Shown one piece after another: positions 37,301 to 46,640 of a stretch of DNA of 64,000 nt (position 1 is the stretch's first letter; each line of letters starts with the position of its first letter). The translations under genes were made by a program, and so were the position numbers. The stretch is from a virus: IMG/VR virus record IMGVR_UViG_3300013115_000612, positions 44,151 through 108,150 of that record. One strand, given 5' to 3'. The notes under the pieces are model-generated. The model worked only from the letters and a program-made list of their open reading frames with translations. It was not told where the DNA came from and searched no databases.

Positions 37301-40300
37301 TGGGTACTATCACTGGCTATCAGCATAACGGTTATGGATACGATTTTCCGAATAGCAGTACCGATGCAATTGAGAAGAGACTCACCAATACGTTTAAATT
37401 TATTTCGCCCGAAAGAGCGACGTCCGCCGACGCAATTCAAATTTTATCTGAAGACGACAAGGTCTTTGGGATTACAGAGACAGTACCAAATTATGTCTAT
37501 ACTGTTGAAAAAAGCATGTATCGCGCGGTTTCTGAAGAGATGCTTGATTTCTTTGCAGGAGTTGTGGACTTTAATAATGTTATAGGCGCTCCAGTTAATC
37601 GTTATCGCGGCCGTTATAAATCATTAGAAAAACTGCGAGAGATCTTTTTCCGCAAAGTAACAAAAACAAGCCAAGTTGAGAAGTTTGTTGAATATTATAA
37701 ATGGTTCGACGACGCCATTGGGCACATCATGGCTCAAATGGTTCCGGCCTCATCCGATTTTGTTGCGGATGTTTATAATACAGTTGAGAGCCATGTCCTT
37801 GAGCGTAATAAATATCAAACCAAGTATCCAAGCTTGGAGACCAAACAAAACCATCCCGAAGCTCAAATGGAGGGTGTTGGCGGCCTAGGAATTACTTACA
37901 AAAACTATTCTAGCCCAGTGCCAGCCTCTCCTCGTAATACCAATCAAAATATACAGTATTGGCTTAAAAAAGCAAAACGCTCTGAACCAGAAATTACCTC
38001 GGGTAATCCCACAATTGATACGCAAAGAGAAAATATGCGTCAAATTATTAATACTGCGCCCCGAGCATCGACAAAGCCCGGCGAATTAATGACTTCCGGC
38101 ATCGCCGGATCCGGAACGAAGTATTTTCAGGATTTCTATCCTCAAAGAAATTATCAAAAGCTTTATAAATTAAAATCTTATGATGCCGATGCTTCCATTC
38201 ACGGAGGGGTAAACTTCAGCAAAGATCAAAATATTCAGTATACCTATAACTCTCTATATCCTTTTGGTCCTGTTAGTACCGAAGAGAACCGATTTATTCC
38301 TTTGAACGTTCTTGTTGGATTAACCTCTGATCTGGTATCCATACAAGATTTTGAAGATGATCGAGAGTTACGCAGAAAAGTAAAAAGAGTTTTCAAAGTG
38401 CAGTCTGCACGGCGGTGGTATCAAGATGAGGGATATAGTGATGTAAAATCCTCTATGGCCTTCCCTTTTAATATAATGAGTTCATCCCTAAACTCTGGAT
38501 ATAACAAAGAAGTACAAACAAAAGTTGGCGCCAACATTGAAATTACAAACTTGCACAATGATACTTACGGCCAAGCGATGGGCACCCCCATGCAAGGGCC
38601 CTTTACCGAAAAATACGTAGGAGGACACCAATCACGTCACATCACTTATAATTCAGGCGCAACAGATACCTACCTCACACGTCCTGAAGCCTGGAAGCTT
38701 TTATTGGGACAGTGCGCAGATCAAGGCTCCGGCGCCATTGGCATGGCTTCTCCTACCTATCCTTATCCTGATATTGGAGCCCCCCCAAGTTCTGCTTATG
38801 GTCGTATTGATTTTACTTCTAATCCGATTACTGATAATTCTGTGACAATAAGCGATGGAGACACTAGTCTTACATTTACAATTCCCTTTATGAATACATA
38901 CGCTACTCATCACGCGGATCAGGTCAGAAGCTATATTGTTATCGGCGGAGACAATTCCTCTAGCTACGGCAATCCGACTTTAGCAGAACCTCAATATTTT
39001 GATATTGACGCAGGAACTTATTCATGTTGGATATCGGGAAGCATCCCTATGACTGGCAACGGAAACCTTATTATCATGGGTGTGAACCACGCCACTTTTA
39101 ATTTTAGCCTGATTGATGATGGGTCAACTCCCCCAGGATCCTCCCCGGCATCTAAATTGAGACTTACACAACAGTGGCTCAACGGCGCATCCGCGGGCTC
39201 TACAGTGAATTCTTATTGGACTACTGACAACAAAGAAGTGCCTTTAGGGCAGTGGAATCACGTGGCGGTTACATGGGATGCTACTACAACCGGCAGTACC
39301 GAGCCCGTATTTTTTGTAAATGGAGTGCAGGTCGATTCTTCGCGCGATGGAAGTGCCGTGCCGACAGCCGCTGGATCTACTTTAAGACTTGCATTGAAAG
39401 CCCGCAGCGGTCTTCCTTCTGGAAATCCGAAAGTTACATGTTTAATAGGTGGTTATAATGCATCAAATGCAATTAGTGGCGCCATGGATGAGGTCTCCAT
39501 ATGGCAATTAAGCATGAGTGCCGATCAAATTAGTGAATTATATGCTACGGGAAGTGTAACTGATCTGATGCAACATTCTGTATATACGAGCAACAATTCC
39601 AATCTTAGAGCATGGTATCGAATGGGCGACGATCCCAATGATGCTATTGATGGCACAGGAGTTTATGACCTGGGAACCAACTCTATAGTCGACCAAACCG
39701 GCAGATATAACGGCACTCCTGGCGAAGACATGACCGTAGATTTTGCCACAAATGTTATAACAAGCTCGGCAACAGGAGATAATATAGCCTGGACACGCGG
39801 AGGCAACACTAATGCTACTGCCGTTAATTTGACTACAGCTATCAATGCTCAAAGCTTTAATATAGTAGCTAGTAACCCCGAAGGTGACGCAGAAACTATT
39901 ACGGTATCTAACACTAAATATGGAGTTCCGACCTCCACTAAAAAAGAGGCCCGCGGAAGTCTTGGAAACGTAAGCCTATCAAGAGTCGGCTCTCGTATCA
40001 GCGTAGAAGGCATGCAAGGCGGAAGCGATCCACAAATTATAAACTTTAATGCTCCTCGCGCAACTTATTATCGTGAAGAATTAGCTAAAAGACCAGTTAA
40101 CATTCGCAACATTCAAATGACCACTGGGTCCACTATTATTGGAAATTACCAAAACAACTATGAAGTTGTTAGCACGGTTGGAGCTTTCGCTAATCCGCGA
40201 GATTTCATCGAAAATCAGCCCACGCTGCCTTCTGTGATTACTACTAAAACCAACTTGAATCGCGGCGGAGCCAATCGTTTTACGGGAAGAACTGGGCAAG

Positions 40301-43300
40301 CAGTATTAAACTATTTAACGCTTGATCGAGCATCTGGTAGTCATTACGATTTTGAGCTTGATTATGGCATAACTGATAACAGTGGCTCTTATGCCAATAA
40401 GTCGGTTATCATCACGCGCTTCGGAGCCCCCGGCTCTCGCGAGACCATGGCAAGAGGATACCAAGACTTCAAGTCTTCCGAATTCTCAGCATACAATGCC
40501 ACCCCTTATAGAAACTTAAGCGTTTTAAATGCAGGACAATCAAATGAAATAGACGCCCAAACTAAAGTGGGGGGTTTTGGCTATATTGTAAACGATCTTC
40601 ATAACAGGCCTTTTGGTTTAAACCAACACTTAACACGCCACACCGCACGCTTTGGACGTGACGATATGGCAGTAACAGGCACAACTTTCGCTACAGACGG
40701 TCCAGGCGCCTCCTACAATCAATTGCCCGGATTTCACAAGGTACATCGAAACGTCAAGAGAAGACTTGAAACCATAGGAGACGGTTCACAGGTAACGGCT
40801 AGTGTATACGATAACTGGTATGTTAGACATCAAATCCCACGATCAGATATGCAATATACATGGATTACCGCATCTTTGGTAAGCAACAATGATCATTTTG
40901 GTTACTTGCCTGCCAGTTACGAAGTAAGCACTTCGGCAGGATACACGGAACCTTATAATTTTGTGAGCGCCAGCGATTTTGGAATCTACCAATACACCGG
41001 TTTCGGTGGTGGACTCTGGCGATTAGGCGCCACTAAGAAGATGGTTCAAAATTACTATACCATCGGTGTTGATGCTGATTTTTTACCCTTAGACTTTGCT
41101 GGGATGAATACTATTATATATGACCACTTTTCTGCAAGTTCTAATGTGCTCGGGTTGCGCTCACCGGAGAGTGTTTACGACTATAATCTCTATGACCCAC
41201 CCCAGACTAGGTTTTATTTCAACACTACTGTGATCACAAACGCGGGATTGATTAATCCAGGCATCCCGGGCTGGCTATGGGGCGCTCCGATTCCCAAGGG
41301 CGCATTCGACGCGCGCGCATTTAACCTGTTGAACCTTCACCGTAATGGCCCTTACGGATGGCCAATCTTTAAGCAGATTGATTATAACAATCCTCTCACT
41401 CGTTATGAACGCCGCAATAATCAGATTTCAATCTTAATGGCCGATTCTGGCGCTTATGGTACCGATTTCAAAACTTTCGACTTAAGTCCAGTTTCAATGC
41501 GCGCACACCCTGGCAAGATCAACTTTGATAATAATTCTCAAGATATGACTATTGTGGCTAGTCATAACAACGCGAGAATCTTTTTTAAGGAAGCTGAACT
41601 TAACGATCTTGTGAATATTAACTATTCTGATATTGTAACTCCCTTTGAGCAAATGCTTGACGTCACGACTATGGGAGACAGGTATAGCACCAATTGGATT
41701 ATGTATAGTCAACAGTTATACCCATCAGAGAGAAATGAGTTTGAAAGCTATATCACTAAGAGAACTGGATATAACAATAAATTCTGGCGTTCAACACAAG
41801 CGCAGCGTATCGATCAAGCTCAAGGTGACGGTGTTCCTCCGTTGCGAGGCGGAACCCTTATCCCTAATTCGTGGGGATGCCCGTGGCTCGCTCCCCTTCC
41901 GGATCAGCGCGCCGCAGCAGGCATGTATGGTGGCAACTATATTCAACTTACACAATCATCATGGCCATTAGATCCTGTTAAGGATTTTCTCACGCGTCCT
42001 CAAGCTACTCGGCACCCACGCTTAGGTGCCGGCTCGCCGGCTTCCTACAGAGAGGGCGGTATTAAGTTTAGAAACTCAGGCTCCGGCGAGCTTCAGAATC
42101 AATATATTATGCCGGCATTTCGGCCCTCTTATTTAGCATATGTGGTTGGTGTTGGAGACTTTGGCTCGCCCGGTGCGCTATATTCTCGTAAACAAACACT
42201 AGGCTCTTACAAATCCGTTGTAAGTCCCTATGGCATTGTGCTGCCTAGCACGGGCGCCCTATCTTCTGCACTAGATCCTCGCGAACAAATTGAGACTTTT
42301 GCAGGAGAGGCAGTTTGGGATTGTCCCACTTATGCCGGCATTAACATTCAAACTGGAAGCACCTTTACTTTCCAATCTCAAAGTTCCGATCCTTGGTTTA
42401 GCGATTACGAGACATTCCAGTACGATTTGAAACTAGCAGCGAAAGACTATTCTATTGTACCGGAATTCCGCATTAGCGAGCATATTGCGGATTTTAAGAA
42501 ATATGGATTATTCGGTGCACATAATAGTGATATTTTCGAAATTCCCGGTACCGGCATTAATAGTGCAAAGAGCAGCAGCTTCTACCGCGATTATTCTAAT
42601 TCTGAATTTATGAAGGGCTTTTTAAATATTAAAGAAGATTCCGGTATTTTACCACGCGAGATAGAAATCGAATGTGAAGCAGCCATTAGATTTAATCCTT
42701 ATAAAGGATTTTACCCCGTTCAGCGCTCATTAGATCTTGTATCCCAATGGTCTAGTTCCTATGCAGACGGGATCACTGTAACCGTTGATGGAGATGGCAC
42801 AACCTCGATGGGCCCAACAATTGGTTCCAGTAGTTTCGGACAGAAGTTGCTTACCGATATGGGGCTCTATATTAGACCTATGATCGCGCCTCTCTTTGCG
42901 CCCGGTATTCTCTACAATTCTATTAAGTCTGGAATGGCGGTAGATTATCCTGTTGTCACAGACGATACAAAGATATTGCGCTGGCCGTTTTTCTCTGCGT
43001 CTATCGACACCTCCGGGGTCGCCGACACGATTAAGGGACCAGAGAAGCGAGATACTTGGGCTTTGACAATCAACCCAAATACCTTAAAAGTTAGCGCTAA
43101 CGATACTAACGGATATGATGGAAAGTCTTTCTTTGATAAGAGACTTCCATTTGAAACCATGATCAAGCCTGAAGGTCAGATAGATGGGATGCAATTCATT
43201 GATATGGAATCAAATATTTCTTGTTCAGCTTTGACAACTGCTTCATTTGCTAGTCCTGCTGTCGATGATAATTATACTTTAATGGCTAGCAATTATTTTG

Positions 43301-45516
43301 CCGAGATTGGGAACTTTTTCCTTAAAGATTCTCACTATACTAAATTAGAATCAGATATTATTGCTGATAAGCTTAAATTTGAGAGCGGGAGCGTGTATGC
43401 AGCGCGCATTAAACTTAAGAGATCCTATATCGGCGCACGTACATATGAAAATGAAATCGATTCCGGCGGGTTTACCTTTGCTGCTAATGGAACCCAAGGC
43501 CGATGGCGCCTCTTTGGCGGCGCCGGCCAAGAGATTGATGATCTACCATATCCTTCCGGTGCTTATTTTCCTGTGCCTCAAGATCCAACTCGACAAGACG
43601 GCTTTAGAGAGAGTTTCACCCTTTACAGTCGACCAACTGCCTTTGGCCCGCCAATAGCCGCTTTGCGCAAGACAGGATCAAATGCGCATGTTCCCAATGA
43701 TACCACGGTTGCGCAACTCGAAACCGCGATTAGCGAACAAACGGGTAATTACCCTCACGATTCTATTAATGGGTTTAACTGGGCGTTTACTCCCCCTTAC
43801 TATGATGGAGAATCATGGGCAGATGTTATTTTCCGACCTGATTCCACTAAAGAATATAGTGTCCAAGATATCTTAGCCGATTCTAAAGTACGCTACTGGC
43901 GCCATGACGCCGGAGGTCCCCATGGCGCGGATTCGTTAGGCTTCGTGGGAAACCTTTCCGGAGCTTATATTGGTTTGTCCCGCGGTATTTATGATGGAGA
44001 AAATATTAACCGTAATGCGATGCAAATATCTGCTAGTATTAATTTGTTTGGATTTGAACAAGTGCCATTTACCGAAAGAGATGCTTTCGGGAACGTGGTA
44101 ACTACCCGCGACACCACGACAGGAACTCGATGGGTTCTCCAGCCTAAATTTGAAACCCCGCACTTAAACTTTAATGATGCTTATAACCAAGCACAAATGC
44201 CTATTTATGGTTCTGCTTCTGTGCCAATTGGGATTTGGCACCAATTTGGCAAAATCCCCACAAATCCAGAGGTAGGAATTTTCTTAGAGATTGACGATAT
44301 ACCAGAACAATGGCAAAAATATCACTATGATATGTTTTATTATGACAGCATCTATAATGATAATAATGCGGCCTCTTTTGTGGCGGGCAAAACACCATTT
44401 AGATCATTGACTGATGTTTTTGGATTCAAGTCCAATAGTAAATCTAAACGTCTAGGAGAATTGGCCGATTCGCAAACACTTAGAGAGGCTATTGTGGCTA
44501 TCCCATATTATACGGAACAAACCCCTGGTGATTATAGTTTGACTACCGAGAAGACCGCCCGAACCCAGTATACTAAAAAATTCATTAGTATTCCCAAGGA
44601 AAGAATACAAGCCGCAGCCGAAGAGCAAGTGGGTTCTCTAGAAGGAGATTCTTTGGACACTGCGGGGTCTTCGATTAGAAAGCTTTTACAGAAGATGGAT
44701 CGCTACGTCCTTCCTCCGCAATTTGATTTTAAATCTAATAAAAACATTGATCCTATTGCTATGTATATTATAGAATTTGAATACAAACTAGACAAAGACG
44801 ATTTGTCCTATATTTGGCAAAATATGGCACCGAGAGATTATAAGAAGCTTTCATTCCAGAAATCATCTGTAGCCCACGAATTGATGGACACAGAATTATT
44901 ATCGGGGCATAATATTCTTGAGAGCGAAAATTTACGCTGGATGGTGTTTAAGGTTAAACAAAAATCGCAAGCCTTTTATGATGATTCTGTGGTCGCACAA
45001 ATCGGACAGACAACTAGAGACGCCTTTATTCAGCAACGCCGAAGAACCGAGCAAGGCTATAATCTAAATTACAACTGGCCTTATGACTATGTATCTTTTG
45101 TTGAGATGGTTAAAGTAAACGCCAAGGTGCTTTATGGCGGCCGCAGCACCGGTGTTCAAGGAGAACGAGTGCCTGCTGGTCAAAACGAACGTGTTCCTGT
45201 CTTAGAAACGCCAGCGCGCGAAGGGTCGCGAACTCTTCCGAGAGCGGCAGCAATAAATGAACAAGTAGCGGAAAGAGTACGAGCCCTCCCCCGGAGAGCA
45301 CGACGCCGCGCCGCCCGCGGAGCCAGAGGCCGCCAAGCGACTCTTCCGCTTGCCGATCAACAAACACGAGCAACTGCTCGTCGCCAGGGGCGCCGGCGTA
45401 ACAACACTAATACCACACGCCGCGCAACTAATCCGACTCGCACGCGAAGAACTCGCCGCGGCAGAGGCGGTGGCGGTAATCGCGGCGGAGGTGGCCGCGG
45501 CGGCGGAGGTTATTAA
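34333..45516 (+). CDS. giant tail protein with LamG-like domains and RGG-type C-tail (3727 residues)
   Basis: The largest gene of the window. LamG/concanavalin-like sandwiches are seen at about 203-386 (FWLKKPTFG, TWTHVALVMYN, DEFRFWKEKRSG), about 707-923 (TWNLSVRVKPK, RLYVGAQRTNLTG) and about 1555-1780 (GTYSCWISG, WNHVAVTWDA, DEVSIWQL). Such domains bind glycans. The middle is rich in Tyr, Asn and Gly. The last 125 residues change sharply: a basic tail with RRARRRAARGARGR and a final GRGGGGNRGGGGRGGGGY. GC content rises there. A role in host attachment or baseplate enclosure is inferred. There is no stop or frameshift in 11.2 kb. Confidence 0.78.
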   Translation: MSIKKLFGSVEDGRNYLSDTDQKEAFKDVESERNLEQLKEKQSNFVPQVDYSDPRFFARFGSAYYYYKGAMERITDYYPYDGSDAEINGFYNKLLDVEKYIFNNLYPRTNGYVELGEATTTSLSKLSGGYATPTTKEYITLKGGPNAIDSAGSLVKASNNPYSDKFQYSNVYDTSIYTTAGLPSDYGVGTRQSNLQCNFDTGVSIEFWLKKPTFGTCPETVFDLWTSGSQSGSVDYGRITVELTGASGVSPFLLTVQSGSAVSIEPGMTAAGIFQQSIGSGITAASLDTWTHVALVMYNTGSDFASKLYINGGLNDTYVTGSTTINQLKQKDTFARIGALLTAPSGAAATADSAVADYDGINKLSASMDEFRFWKEKRSGEDIGRYWFSQVRGGTNTDISNTTLGVYYKFNEGITETSSVDSNVLDYAGRITNGVWTGYGTNSRSTGSAMIESSASAQEYKDPIIYSSHSSVSNLKSELLATGSYHDAQNNSMFRNYAPSWIIEEAEQLGNNNLDVVSHIVGTYFDRVHLLSQQVPKLRGINYTSASSEPVPFAQHLPQSLGLYTPEIFIDANVMERFLNRNNDMLFENDLDETKNLIYLNLYNNLANIFKSKGTERSLRNVLRCFNIDEQIVKINTYAKNTTFPLSNNYEQVIEKVSYANFDKKENRTAVIYQRADSTNPNSRGYIPTGSKPGSEGGTEYANYEMQYGCTIEGQIMFPHWSVDYSDNQRDYTTVSLFGGITPYTSSADGLTGADTSANYPDYTNFQVQAIKTGPNSKDVYFKLTSSAPAYGVPEQFPTLTSSVFSNVYDNTTWNLSVRVKPKLDGPITTVSGASVTQYDVIFEGINIDLGTIENSFTVGGVVSAATGSASDFLTRPKRLYVGAQRTNLTGPVVHKSDVLVGSLRYWAKALNTGSLSQHAHDIDNYGISGSYQSVAAIDTANKSADVLNLNTLALNWAFNQLSSSNSTGVFVVPDISSGSTSLATDYGPMGTITGYQHNGYGYDFPNSSTDAIEKRLTNTFKFISPERATSADAIQILSEDDKVFGITETVPNYVYTVEKSMYRAVSEEMLDFFAGVVDFNNVIGAPVNRYRGRYKSLEKLREIFFRKVTKTSQVEKFVEYYKWFDDAIGHIMAQMVPASSDFVADVYNTVESHVLERNKYQTKYPSLETKQNHPEAQMEGVGGLGITYKNYSSPVPASPRNTNQNIQYWLKKAKRSEPEITSGNPTIDTQRENMRQIINTAPRASTKPGELMTSGIAGSGTKYFQDFYPQRNYQKLYKLKSYDADASIHGGVNFSKDQNIQYTYNSLYPFGPVSTEENRFIPLNVLVGLTSDLVSIQDFEDDRELRRKVKRVFKVQSARRWYQDEGYSDVKSSMAFPFNIMSSSLNSGYNKEVQTKVGANIEITNLHNDTYGQAMGTPMQGPFTEKYVGGHQSRHITYNSGATDTYLTRPEAWKLLLGQCADQGSGAIGMASPTYPYPDIGAPPSSAYGRIDFTSNPITDNSVTISDGDTSLTFTIPFMNTYATHHADQVRSYIVIGGDNSSSYGNPTLAEPQYFDIDAGTYSCWISGSIPMTGNGNLIIMGVNHATFNFSLIDDGSTPPGSSPASKLRLTQQWLNGASAGSTVNSYWTTDNKEVPLGQWNHVAVTWDATTTGSTEPVFFVNGVQVDSSRDGSAVPTAAGSTLRLALKARSGLPSGNPKVTCLIGGYNASNAISGAMDEVSIWQLSMSADQISELYATGSVTDLMQHSVYTSNNSNLRAWYRMGDDPNDAIDGTGVYDLGTNSIVDQTGRYNGTPGEDMTVDFATNVITSSATGDNIAWTRGGNTNATAVNLTTAINAQSFNIVASNPEGDAETITVSNTKYGVPTSTKKEARGSLGNVSLSRVGSRISVEGMQGGSDPQIINFNAPRATYYREELAKRPVNIRNIQMTTGSTIIGNYQNNYEVVSTVGAFANPRDFIENQPTLPSVITTKTNLNRGGANRFTGRTGQAVLNYLTLDRASGSHYDFELDYGITDNSGSYANKSVIITRFGAPGSRETMARGYQDFKSSEFSAYNATPYRNLSVLNAGQSNEIDAQTKVGGFGYIVNDLHNRPFGLNQHLTRHTARFGRDDMAVTGTTFATDGPGASYNQLPGFHKVHRNVKRRLETIGDGSQVTASVYDNWYVRHQIPRSDMQYTWITASLVSNNDHFGYLPASYEVSTSAGYTEPYNFVSASDFGIYQYTGFGGGLWRLGATKKMVQNYYTIGVDADFLPLDFAGMNTIIYDHFSASSNVLGLRSPESVYDYNLYDPPQTRFYFNTTVITNAGLINPGIPGWLWGAPIPKGAFDARAFNLLNLHRNGPYGWPIFKQIDYNNPLTRYERRNNQISILMADSGAYGTDFKTFDLSPVSMRAHPGKINFDNNSQDMTIVASHNNARIFFKEAELNDLVNINYSDIVTPFEQMLDVTTMGDRYSTNWIMYSQQLYPSERNEFESYITKRTGYNNKFWRSTQAQRIDQAQGDGVPPLRGGTLIPNSWGCPWLAPLPDQRAAAGMYGGNYIQLTQSSWPLDPVKDFLTRPQATRHPRLGAGSPASYREGGIKFRNSGSGELQNQYIMPAFRPSYLAYVVGVGDFGSPGALYSRKQTLGSYKSVVSPYGIVLPSTGALSSALDPREQIETFAGEAVWDCPTYAGINIQTGSTFTFQSQSSDPWFSDYETFQYDLKLAAKDYSIVPEFRISEHIADFKKYGLFGAHNSDIFEIPGTGINSAKSSSFYRDYSNSEFMKGFLNIKEDSGILPREIEIECEAAIRFNPYKGFYPVQRSLDLVSQWSSSYADGITVTVDGDGTTSMGPTIGSSSFGQKLLTDMGLYIRPMIAPLFAPGILYNSIKSGMAVDYPVVTDDTKILRWPFFSASIDTSGVADTIKGPEKRDTWALTINPNTLKVSANDTNGYDGKSFFDKRLPFETMIKPEGQIDGMQFIDMESNISCSALTTASFASPAVDDNYTLMASNYFAEIGNFFLKDSHYTKLESDIIADKLKFESGSVYAARIKLKRSYIGARTYENEIDSGGFTFAANGTQGRWRLFGGAGQEIDDLPYPSGAYFPVPQDPTRQDGFRESFTLYSRPTAFGPPIAALRKTGSNAHVPNDTTVAQLETAISEQTGNYPHDSINGFNWAFTPPYYDGESWADVIFRPDSTKEYSVQDILADSKVRYWRHDAGGPHGADSLGFVGNLSGAYIGLSRGIYDGENINRNAMQISASINLFGFEQVPFTERDAFGNVVTTRDTTTGTRWVLQPKFETPHLNFNDAYNQAQMPIYGSASVPIGIWHQFGKIPTNPEVGIFLEIDDIPEQWQKYHYDMFYYDSIYNDNNAASFVAGKTPFRSLTDVFGFKSNSKSKRLGELADSQTLREAIVAIPYYTEQTPGDYSLTTEKTARTQYTKKFISIPKERIQAAAEEQVGSLEGDSLDTAGSSIRKLLQKMDRYVLPPQFDFKSNKNIDPIAMYIIEFEYKLDKDDLSYIWQNMAPRDYKKLSFQKSSVAHELMDTELLSGHNILESENLRWMVFKVKQKSQAFYDDSVVAQIGQTTRDAFIQQRRRTEQGYNLNYNWPYDYVSFVEMVKVNAKVLYGGRSTGVQGERVPAGQNERVPVLETPAREGSRTLPRAAAINEQVAERVRALPRRARRRAARGARGRQATLPLADQQTRATARRQGRRRNNTNTTRRATNPTRTRRTRRGRGGGGNRGGGGRGGGGY

Positions 45517-45518
45517 TT

Positions 45519-46640
45519 ATGGCTAAATTTTTAAATAAAAAAGAACAAGTTATCGATTTTAAGCTGACTAATTATGGTCATTATTTATTATCGATTGGCA
45601 AAATGAAGCCTGTCTATTATGCGTTCTTCGATGATAATGTTTTATATGACGGAGAATATGCTGGAATTACCGGTAGCCAAAACAGCATCCATGAAAGAAT
45701 TAAAGATAACACTCCGTATTTGGAAGGACTTACTCATTTCACAAATATTGACGCTGAAATTCTGAAAGTATCCGAAGGCACTACAGACGGCACCGGCGTG
45801 CCCGTTCTTGAGGACGATCAAGGGCGCCAGTCCAAGTTTTATTTTGCATCGGATCTTACCGCTATAATGCGCGAGCCAAAAGTAGAAAACTTAAAAGCTT
45901 CTTCAATGATTGGAGATGCTGCTTTGGATGGGGATAAACAAAAAGCCGCCGCTTGGAAGGTAGTCTCATTGCAGGGGCAAATTTCTGCTTCCTCTCAAGT
46001 GGATGCTAAAAATGATATTCGTATCCCTCAATTAGATATTCAATTAAATTATGTTAAAAAAATCATTAGTTCGGAAATCGATGCCAACCCCACAGATATT
46101 CGCGATTTGATGGATAATGTTGGAGGCTTTGTTGATAACAAGGCAATTACATTAGAAATGGACAATTTGATGATTTATGCCGAAGAGGTTAATACTGAGC
46201 TATTTACTGAAAATTTTGATATTGAAGTGTTTAAAGTTGAGGCCGGCGATTATGGCTGCAGTGGTTCTCTTCATCCCGCCACCGGAAAGTGTGTACCGAA
46301 TTCATCAGGCGAGGGAGGAGTATATACAGGTTCATATGCCGACTCTTTCGATAGAAAATATTTTGAGAAAAAAGCCTCACAAATAGTTAATAATATGATG
46401 ATCTCCCCCACACCTATAGAAAATATAGGACAAGTATTAACTACGGGAAGTGTAGAATATTATTTTGATGTTAAAAGAGATAGTGAAATAGACGCAACAA
46501 CTGCATGCAAGAGCGCAGAAATATTTAATAGATCATCTTATTATATCGATCTTGACTTTGATTGTGATATGGAAGATGAAGATTTCAGTATATTAGATAT
46601 TTATGGTAGAGTAACGGAGTCCGAGATATGCCCGACTTAA
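45519..46640 (+). CDS. structural protein with LTxYGxxLLxxGK N-terminal module
   Basis: 373 residues. The N-terminus (FLNKKEQVIDFKLTNYGHYLLSIGK, then YYAFFDDNVLYDGEY) matches in layout the N-termini of the proteins at 55026 and 56164, where it reads FLDNxGxIILDAxLTDxGRxRL. It is probably a docking module for baseplate or fibre parts. A short Cys pair (YGCSGSLHPATGKCVP) is found near residue 247. The middle is a charged mixed fold, and the C-terminus is acidic and rich in Tyr. The gene starts 3 bases after the giant gene. Confidence 0.65.
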   Translation: MAKFLNKKEQVIDFKLTNYGHYLLSIGKMKPVYYAFFDDNVLYDGEYAGITGSQNSIHERIKDNTPYLEGLTHFTNIDAEILKVSEGTTDGTGVPVLEDDQGRQSKFYFASDLTAIMREPKVENLKASSMIGDAALDGDKQKAAAWKVVSLQGQISASSQVDAKNDIRIPQLDIQLNYVKKIISSEIDANPTDIRDLMDNVGGFVDNKAITLEMDNLMIYAEEVNTELFTENFDIEVFKVEAGDYGCSGSLHPATGKCVPNSSGEGGVYTGSYADSFDRKYFEKKASQIVNNMMISPTPIENIGQVLTTGSVEYYFDVKRDSEIDATTACKSAEIFNRSSYYIDLDFDCDMEDEDFSILDIYGRVTESEICPT

